In this document: positions 57,173 to 64,000 of the stretch, in pieces
How positions within the stretch are numbered: position 1 is the stretch's first letter
How the letters are laid out: each line of letters starts with the position of its first letter
Source: Sycobia sp. Sy_11
Lineage: Eukaryota > Arthropoda > Insecta > Hymenoptera > Epichrysomallidae
DNA: 64,000 nt
Reading direction: 5' to 3'
NCBI GenBank assembly: GCA_018907035.1
Contig: JACCIC010000348.1
Coordinates: 124,001-188,000, forward strand
The notes under the pieces: model-generated
What the model was told of the DNA's origin: nothing
The model's database searches: none
What the model saw: only the letters and a program-made list of their open reading frames with translations
Position numbers and translations under genes: made by a program

Positions 57173-57297
57173 TTTTACTTTATTTGTTTTGGTCTGGGAT
57201 TTTGAAAATTTAACAGATTAATGCACAATCCGCAGCCGACCCTTAGATCTTACGCTTCTTAAGTTTATAATACACAGAGAATGACGGAGGAGAAACC

Positions 57298-57647
57298 CGT
57301 ACGCATTGCTTTTCTATTAGCATAATTTGTCGTACGCATTGCTTTAAGGCTCAAAGCCGTGCGCATTGCTTTCCGACATCATGCGGAAAGTGTGCGCATT
57401 GCTTTTGAAAATAAAAGCGTGCGCATTGCTTAAGATTAGCACAGTGAAAACCAAATTCTTTATGCGCATTGCTTTTAAGCGAGATATACTTGTTATTGTG
57501 CACTAAGCGTGCGCATTGCTTAATAAATGGCAGAAGAAAATTACGTGAAGTCACGTGCGCATTACTCACAATAAGCATCAAGAAAAATTTTATGCGCATT
57601 GCTTTTCATATAAGCACATAAAACAAAACAGCGCACGCATTACTTTT
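57298..57647 (-). repeat. T8 spaced AAGCAATGCGCA motif cluster
   Basis: Ten motif copies, T1-type spacers. Confidence 0.9.
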
Positions 57648-58137
57648 ATTCTGAGCACGGATAGCCTCCCCCACCAGACTCATATGTTAGTAAAAAAATA
57701 AAATAGCTGATATGCTAGTGCAGAGCACCAGCACATCAGCATAATACCAGCATACAGACTGTACACCATCCAATGCAATAATCATTCCCAGACCGGTTAG
57801 CCAGTCACCCGTTAGCCGCCTGTGCATCGCCACGTGCGAGATACACGACGTTTCCAGACCTTACGACTTGGACGTGGGTGTGGCACTTGGCTCCCTCGAG
57901 CTCCACGAGCACCGTGGATTGGCTTATGAGGGTACACCTTAAAGGCCCGGCCCAAAGGGACAGTGAATGTTGGTTAGTACTACAGATGGTCGTAGTACTG
58001 CGGTACCTCGGTCTTTCGACCATATCCGCAGGTATACCATCCTCCAGCGCAAACGCAGAGCCAAGGAGACCGACTCGGAAAAACCCCGCTCGAGATAGAT
58101 TTTAGATCTCAGAGCGAGTTGGCTCTCCCTATAGGGA

Positions 58138-58239
58138 GGTGACTCATTTAGCCGTACATCCCATGTCCACTCAAGACTTTGAGTGAAGATGCGATGCACG
58201 TTGCCCAGCGGGGACCTCGTGGAGGTAGAGTCACCGGCC
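58138..58239 (-). ncRNA. T8 candidate HDV-like self-cleaving ribozyme (reference description)
   Basis: Minus strand from 58239. P1 GGCCGGU; P2 GACUC (58232-58228); P3 ACC; L3 UCCACGA; P3' GGU; P1' CCCCGCU (58213-58207); then GGGCAAC. P4 is a long stem: GUGCAUC pairs with GAUGUAC, and the apical hairpin is CACUCAA/UUGAGUG. J4/2 is GGCUAAAU, with the putative catalytic C followed by UAA. P2' is GAGUC (58145-58141). Order, loop sequence (HDV L3 UCCUCGC), GGGCAAC and J4/2 (HDV GGCGAAU) match the HDV family, whose members free the 5' ends of several non-LTR elements. Weak point: P1 has an internal C-C mismatch and an unpaired end. P2 can be extended to GGUGACUC/GAGUCACC at the expense of P1. Activity is not shown. 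Confidence 0.55.
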
Positions 58240-58620
58240 AGATCTTATGCTCGAGCCCGTTTTAATTTTAATTTATTTGTCATATTCGTCGTATCACTCA
58301 ATTCTTAAGTTTCATCGTTGATTACTTATTTATACTAAAAACTTCAGATTCGAATCTTAAGAGAGAGCTCGTCTTTAGTTAATATGTCAAAGTTGTCAAG
58401 GTGTAAATGGGACAACACAAAAGGTATATAGGACGACACAAATAATTTATTGTTTGTGACAAAACATCGTTATAATATATATAAACATATAGACATAAAA
58501 CATTTAAGAAGACACTCAGTTTTAAAATACACGGACATTATTTATTTGATGTACCGAGGTATCAGTCAGTCGCGAGGATTTATGATTATAGTCGTCGGTC
58601 TAGAAACGACTCTGTTTCAT

Positions 58621-61600
58621 TTACTGTCTGTTTGACGACTCTTGTCCGAAGCATTTGGATCTGATAATATTCTTACACGTGAAGTCAAATATTTTAAATA
58701 TGTCAGGGTGATTTACTAAGTCATTTTCACACACAGGCCAAGAACCTTTCTTTGTAATTAAGTGTTCTTTGATTTCTGTTCTTTCTGTGTCGTATAATGG
58801 ACACTCGAAGAGAACATGGCCCGGAGTCTCAATCTGCCCGCAGGAACATTTATCTGTGTCAGACAGATTTCTTTTGTGAAGTGAGTAATTAAAATCACCA
58901 TGTCCACTTAAAAATTGCACGTTATAATAATTTAGATTTATCCAAGAGTACGTCATCCTCTGCCGTACATCAGGAAAGTACTTTTTAGTTACTTCACCGA
59001 CGTCCGAGGCTGTCCATTTATCTTGCCACTTTTTGTATAAGACATCATTTATACTGGCCACTGCGATCTCTTTGTCGCAGTTTTCATCATAAGTTATGTC
59101 GTTTATTTGGAAGGACTCGCCTTTATTTAATCGGCGTTTAAACAGTTTTTCCATCACCACAAGTTCTAATGGTAATTTGCCGCAAATTACCTGTAGTGCC
59201 TTTGTAGAGCACGTGTTGTAAGCCCTGCTAGTTCTTAGCAGGGGAAATCTTTGAACTTTTTCTAACTCGTGGTGATGTTTCTGTGTATCGATCAAATCTC
59301 CCCAGGCAGATACTCCATACATAATTGTTGGTATGAACACACCATCATAAAGAGTGTCGAGTGTCAAGTGATTCAGACCCCAGGTACTCTGTGCAATCAT
59401 TCGTATACGGTTATAGAACGCTCGTATCTTTTTGTTTACTGTACGAAAGTGCACATTAATACTGAATCCTTGACTGATGGTTATTCCCAAATATGTTACT
59501 TTTTCGGAGTATTTAATGCCTTTATTTAGTATTTTTATACAGGGAGGTCTAATCCCTCCTTTGCCAGTATGTCTTATTGAGCCAGAGATGGACCCTTTCG
59601 AAATCAGTTTCTTCATTGTTAAATCTTTATATGAGACAGCTTTCTTACCGCAGTCAAGTCGACTGCCTTTATCTTTAAGTAAGATAAGCTCTGTTTTGGA
59701 TTTCGAAAGTTCAAGATTTTGTTCTTGACACCATTTGACAATGATGTCAGTGTACTTTTGCGCCTCAGATTCAACTTCTCTTCTGGAGTCTCCTCCGACT
59801 ACCAGAATTAAGTCGTCAGCGTATGCCACTACTTTCCCTCCGCTATGCGTAAGACGCATTAATAGCGAGTCCATACATATGTTCCAGAAGTCCGGTCCTA
59901 ATATTGAACCTTGCGGACATCCTTTATTCAGGTTCTTACGAACTACTTGAAAGTTGTCGGTTACAGATACTTTTCTATTTGAAAGGTAAGACTCTATCAG
60001 TCTATAGATGTTTGTGGGGCAGTCTCTTTTTCGGAGCTCCTCTAAGATTTTCGACCACTGGAGATTATCAAATGCTCCAGTGATATCAAATAGAATGCCA
60101 TATATTAATTTCTTTTCATAGTTGTCTATCAAAGTTTTGAGCTCTGATATGGCATCTTCAGTACCCCTACCTTTTTTAAAGCCAAATTGTCTATCGGAGG
60201 CGTACTCTCCATGTGAAATACAATTCGACAATCTATAACCAATCAGTCTTTCAAGAACCTTGCTGAGAATAGGAAGAAGACATATAGGTCTGTATGACTT
60301 CACCAGGGAAGGATCCTTTCCACTGGATTTAAGGAGTGTCCTCACCTCACCTACTTTCCAGGAGTCCGGAAACGAGCCATACTGTAATGTCGAATTAAAT
60401 AATTTTAACAAAACCAATAGATATTTCGACTTATCACACTTTTTACCATTTCAACTTCCACATAGTCTAGACCCGGGGCTTTGCCATTTTTCATTTTCTT
60501 TATAGATGTTATTATTTCTATCATAGACCATGCAGGGACATCATTGGAAGTGGATGTATACAGTATGTTCGATGTCGTTTGGGGTGAATTTTCATTACCA
60601 AACAGACCATCGAGTAGTGCTCGAGCCGTAGACTCCCAGTCAGTGGTAAAATTGCCAGCACTATCATTTAATGAATTTATAATTTGTTTCGGGAGAATCT
60701 TCTCCTTCGAAATCTTATATACAAACCCATAAGCATTCCTCCTGCTATTTAACTCAACAAAGTTTCTCCAGCTTTCCGATCGGATTTTATTTATGTTTCT
60801 TGTGTACTTCTTTCTTTCAAGTAGATATCTACGTCTTTTAATATCTCTGCGGAGTAGATCAGGCTCCGCTTGATATATCTTACGTAGTTTGTACACATTT
60901 TTCTTATAGCCAGAGAGTTCGTTAGTCCACCAAGGGACCGACTTCTGGAACATCTTCTTTTTAGGAATTGTTTTATTAGCAGCTCTTGTAATCTCGTCAA
61001 CTATATCGTTTGCGTAATTGTTGACATCAGCACAGTTTCGAATCGGTCTTTCGTAAAGAGACACAAACGATTGATCTAATAACTGAATAAATTTTTCCCA
61101 GTTTGCATATTTGATGTTATACCTAGGCCGTTTAAGTCTAGGTAGCTGGGCAGAGCTTCCCAATTCAATTGCTATAACTTCATGGTCGCTACTTATCCAG
61201 TTATCAGTGACCGACCAGTTGGAGACACTCGCAAGACCCTGTATATCACACATTGTAATATCGATGTCCCTTTCACCTTTCTTATAGGTACATCTCTCAT
61301 GTAATTTATTAATGCATATTAGATCGTGTGAAAATACAAAGTCCTCAACTTGTAGTCCTCTTTCGTCGCTAATCATCACTCTGGAGCTCCATGTAGGAGA
61401 GGTAGCATTAACATCTGACGCTATAATAATGTGCTTCCTCTCGTGACGTCTAGGACTTTTCCAAGTTGGTTCAGATATATGTCTATGTCATGCGAATACT
61501 GACAATAGAGAGACACAACATAAAAATCACCGCCAGGACCTGAGATATGCACACAGACACAATGGGTCGTACTGACTGCCTTGAGAAGTGTGCCGGTGTA

Positions 61601-61825
61601 ATCATTGTTCAGTATTACAACGCATGCCCACGGCATTTCTTTATTGGAGGATCCAACAAATATCTGATTGGAGTATCTCCCCATACCAACAATAGCATTT
61701 GTATGTTGATAAGGTTCCTGTGCTAAGATTATGGCTGCTTTAACCTCATGTGCTCTAGTCATTAATTCATCAGTAGCTAATCTACTTCGTCCAATATTGG
61801 ATTGCAGTATAATGGTTTTATCCAT
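58621..61825 (-). pseudogene. T9 ORF2, two one-base losses in TTT runs
   Basis: Open from 61825 to about 61434, then in other frames to about 60430, then to 58621. At both breaks one T of a TTT run present in every other unit is missing (gtgcttcctc and gacttatcac). These are typical homopolymer errors or trivial mutations; all domains remain. The sequence closely follows T8 (KCSCGQIETPGH, RTVNKKIRAF). Confidence 0.92.
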
Positions 61826-63092
61826 AGTCCGTGTTGTTTATCAAGCGTTCTAGAGCTGCTTTGTATAATGGACAGCTATTATCCATTGTATGCTTACATG
61901 GCTTCTTGGCCTTTAAGCATGGGATGCAGCTACGTTCTTTGCTCTTACAATTGGCTATAACGTGTTCCTCAGAGCCACATTTACCACAAACTTCTTTTTC
62001 ATGTTTGCAGTATTTGGACACGTGACCATACATTTGGCACTTATAGCACCGACTTACCGCTTGAAAATCTGCAACTTTGCAGCTTTGCCAGCCTATGAAA
62101 AGACGCTGGCCTACAAGAATATTTCTTATGGCAGCTGGGGCAATACAGACAACGTGCACGTTGCTCTTGTCCCGTTTGCCTGTTTTGAATAAAACTTTAA
62201 ACTCTTTTTCTGCGGAATCGTCGATGCTAAGAAACGACGAATTATTTTGCTCTTTTATAATATTAATTAATTCATCTTCTTTGATGTTTGTTGGAACATC
62301 ATATATAATTATTCTAGGCAACCTCTTTCTAAGCGCAGAAGATTCGAGGTTATTTTCTTTAAGCTTCGGATGGCTTTGCAGTTTGGCTAGGTCTGACTCA
62401 CTTTCAGTCTCAATTACAACGAACCCAGATTTTGTCTTCCTTAGACCTTTAATCTTTAAATTTTCTTTTGCTGGGTTTATGGCCGATTTGATCTTCTTTT
62501 CGATGGCGTCTGCGTCATCTTTTCCATTTTTGGATTTAATAGCTATTGAGTACCGTTTGATTGGTACTCTATCCTTATTTATTGCTGCAGTCTTAATCGG
62601 CGGTATGGTCTGCCTAGCAACCTCGCTGTATAGTGCTGGGCTTTCCTTTTTGGTTTCAGTAGCACTTAATCTGCCTTTCATAATGCCATTTTCCAAGGCT
62701 AATTTACTTATTACGCCTTGCGCTTTTATGAGCATATCTTTGACGGCATCATCAACGCTCTTAGTAAATTTGTTTGATTGCCTTAACTTTTGAAGATTTT
62801 CTAGTAAATCTTCGGCAAGAGCATTAAATTCGTCTATTGCTTTGTGTTCGTAGGTTAGGTCTATCTCCAGAGGAGTGACCCTTTTACGCTTTCTTGCTGT
62901 CACAAAAGGCTTGTTCTCCGTGTCCATATTCTGCTGTATTCTTTTCAGAACGACAGCTGCTTCCTTTGCGCTATTGTGGTTCCCCCCAGAATCCTCGGAA
63001 CCAGAGCCGACCACCGGGGCTTGCACCCGATCGGAATCGACTGGAGAATTACAATCTCCCTGGGGTAGCGTTTGTTTTCCATTAGCGCTCAT
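61818..63092 (-). CDS. T9 ORF1: Gag-like protein, 424 aa, intact
   Basis: Open throughout. Starts MSANGKQTLPQ, and has Ala for Val at SVDDAVKDM and DDADAIEKK. RRM-like strand and zinc knuckles intact. Confidence 0.95.
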   Translation of the reverse strand: MSANGKQTLPQGDCNSPVDSDRVQAPVVGSGSEDSGGNHNSAKEAAVVLKRIQQNMDTENKPFVTARKRKRVTPLEIDLTYEHKAIDEFNALAEDLLENLQKLRQSNKFTKSVDDAVKDMLIKAQGVISKLALENGIMKGRLSATETKKESPALYSEVARQTIPPIKTAAINKDRVPIKRYSIAIKSKNGKDDADAIEKKIKSAINPAKENLKIKGLRKTKSGFVVIETESESDLAKLQSHPKLKENNLESSALRKRLPRIIIYDVPTNIKEDELINIIKEQNNSSFLSIDDSAEKEFKVLFKTGKRDKSNVHVVCIAPAAIRNILVGQRLFIGWQSCKVADFQAVSRCYKCQMYGHVSKYCKHEKEVCGKCGSEEHVIANCKSKERSCIPCLKAKKPCKHTMDNSCPLYKAALERLINNTDYG

Positions 63093-63707
63093 TTTTACTT
63101 TATTTGTTTTGGTCTGGGATTTTGAAAATTTAACAGATTAATGCACAATCCGCAGCCGACCCTTAGATCTTACGCTTCTTAAGTTTATAATACACAGAGA
63201 ATGACGGAGGAGAAACCCGTACGCATTGCTTTTCTATTAGCATAATTTGTCGTACGCATTGCTTTAAGGCTCAAAGCCGTGCGCATTGCTTTCCGACATC
63301 ATGCGGAAAGTGTGCGCATTGCTTTTGAAAATAAAAGCGTGCGCATTGCTTAAGATTAGCACAGTGAAAACCAAATTCTTTATGCGCATTGCTTTTAAGC
63401 GAGATATACTTGTTATTGTGCACTAAGCGTGCGCATTGCTTAATAAATGGCAGAAGAAAATTAAGTGGAGTCACGTGCGCATTACTCACAATAAGCATCA
63501 AGAAAAAATTTTATGCGCATTGCTTTTCATATAAGCACATAAAACAAAACAGCGCACGCATTACTTTTATTCTGAGCACGGATAGCCTCCCCCACCAGAC
63601 TCATATGTTAGTAAAAAATAAAATAGCTGATATGCTAGTGCAGAGCACCAGCACATCAGCATAATACCAGCATACAGACTGTACACCATCCAATGCAATA
63701 ATCATTC
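63093..63707 (-). other. T9 partial 5' UTR
   Basis: Only the ORF1-proximal 615 nt of the 5' UTR, ending at plus-strand aatcattc. Confidence 0.85.
63218..63567 (-). repeat. T9 spaced AAGCAATGCGCA motif cluster
   Basis: Ten motif copies, T1-type spacers. Confidence 0.9.
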
Positions 63708-63809
63708 GGACAGGTGAAATCTCGTTAAACCAAACTTGCATAGGTGCGTTGGAAAAAGGAGGACGAAGCGAATCGAACAGTGTCCTTGCTTTTTTCCGCC
63801 GTTTACCCG
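63708..63809 (-). pseudogene. divergent 28S (LSU) rRNA fragment ending at the R1 insertion site
   Basis: Minus strand: CGGGTAAACGGCGG (63809-63796), 67 bases, TTAACGAGATT (63728-63718), then CTGTCC at the joint with T9. In typical eukaryotic 28S rRNA these same blocks occur in this order, also 67 bases apart, around the R2 and R1 insertion sites. With a 6-base shift the interior also aligns (GCTTCGTCCTCC with GCCTCGTCATCT, then ACGC). The interior, normally almost invariant, is otherwise heavily changed, so it cannot be functional. R1 elements insert just after this CTGTCC block. The remaining 190 bases to the right could not be aligned. Confidence 0.65.
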
Positions 63810-64000
63810 TCGAAAAGTTAGTAACCGAAGACTAGCGTCGTAGGAGCCAACGCTCCAGGGGACTTTGTCTCTGGCGTACTCGGTCGACGGTGGGAGTACA
63901 CCACTATCCCGCTTCGTTCGACGCGAAATCGAACGGAGGATACGAAATATATATCTCCAAATCGCCCGCGCGAGCTCGAACTCGATGCACGTAGAGTCTT
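63810..64000. other. GC-richer flank, possible decayed rDNA; no gene seen
   Basis: Contains short inverted repeats (GGAGC/GCTCC at 63847-63860; CGTTCGA and TCGAACG at about 63916-63936) of the kind common in rRNA expansion segments or spacers. I cannot assign it. Confidence 0.35.

Larger units (their letters stand above)
52324..58258 (-). mobile_element. array copy T8, full length with both ORFs intact
   Basis: 5935 bp, the longest unit because its tail contains an uninterrupted A17 (minus strand). Second fully open copy in the window. Confidence 0.96.
57173..58258 (-). other. T8 5' UTR
   Basis: Same organisation as in T1, with the accatcc / aacgcag variant shared with T2 and T7. Confidence 0.8.
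17991..63707 (-). repeat. head-to-tail tandem array of one R1-clade non-LTR element, 5.92-kb period
   Basis: ORF1 start codons lie at 20119, 26044, 31960, 37889, 43808, 49730, 57172 and 63092. Steps are 5925, 5916, 5929, 5919, 5922, 7442 (includes the 1.5-kb T7) and 5920. All units share the minus orientation. At every junction the A-rich tail of one unit (AATTAAAATTAAAA-type) is followed directly by GGGCTCGAGCATAAGATCT and the 5' UTR of the next. No unrelated DNA separates units. Unit boundaries here are placed between the tail and GGGCTCGAG; they could lie 19 nt further into the 5' side if the ribozyme defines the 5' end. Confidence 0.95.
58259..63707 (-). mobile_element. array copy T9, 5'-truncated terminal unit
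   Basis: Complete from tail to ORF1, but the 5' UTR stops at 63707, about 470 nt short of the 5' end. The motif cluster is kept and the ribozyme is lost. The adjoining sequence is 28S-like. Confidence 0.95.

Noticed and set aside
57298..57647. Spaced short repeats resembling a CRISPR array
   Set aside because: Repeats are 12-14 bases with variable edges, spacers have unequal lengths and are identical in every unit, and the context is a eukaryotic retroelement 5' UTR. No cas genes are present.
17991..63707. Telomeric array of the HeT-A/TART or SART/TRAS kind
   Set aside because: Orientation and tandem structure would fit, but no TTAGG-type repeat is seen in the window and the right edge is 28S-like, so a telomeric location is not supported.
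17991..63707. LTR retrotransposon or retrovirus-like provirus
   Set aside because: No long terminal repeats, protease, RNase H/integrase order or primer-binding site; the endonuclease is of the apurinic type and tails are A-rich.

Overview
The window looks like eukaryotic, probably insect (at least arthropod), repeat DNA. There is no prokaryotic gene organisation. All recognisable proteins are Gag-like ORF1 and endonuclease/reverse-transcriptase ORF2 proteins of R1-clade non-LTR retrotransposons. Two decayed ribosomal RNA fragments (18S-like at 12.0-12.3 kb, 28S-like at the extreme right) lie on the same minus strand as the main elements, so this resembles a degenerate rDNA-linked retroelement cluster. 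The species cannot be named from the sequence.

Layout. 1-3.2 kb is AT-rich DNA with one doubtful ORF. 3.2-8.2 kb is A/C-rich, G-poor DNA with two families of tandem repeats (186 bp and about 300 bp). 8.25-11.63 kb is a plus-strand R1-clade ORF2 pseudogene (element P). 12.0-12.34 kb is the 18S-like fragment. A pair of inverted repeats (4.3-4.5 kb and 12.3-12.7 kb) brackets element P. 13.07-17.7 kb is a second decayed R1-clade element on the minus strand (element M).

From 17,991 to 63,707 the window is one head-to-tail, minus-strand tandem array of a single non-LTR element with a period of about 5.92 kb. The copies are named here T1 to T9, left to right. T2-T6 and T8 are full length. T1 lacks its 3' part, T7 is an internally deleted 1.5-kb unit and T9 is 5'-truncated. 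T3 and T8 have both ORFs fully open (424 and 1068 aa). A unit reads, on the minus strand: a candidate HDV-like ribozyme, a long 5' UTR with ten spaced copies of an AAGCAATGCGCA-type motif, ORF1 (Gag with zinc knuckles), ORF2 overlapping it by 8 nt (ATGGATAA), a 350-nt 3' UTR and an A-rich tail that abuts the next unit directly.

The observations most worth following are these. The 5' end can be folded as an HDV-like ribozyme. Variant blocks are inherited across unit junctions, so the array grew by unequal exchange. A divergent 28S fragment ends at the known R1 insertion site exactly where the array begins. Many frameshifts in T4-T6 carry both paralogous alleles in series and are therefore probably assembly artefacts.
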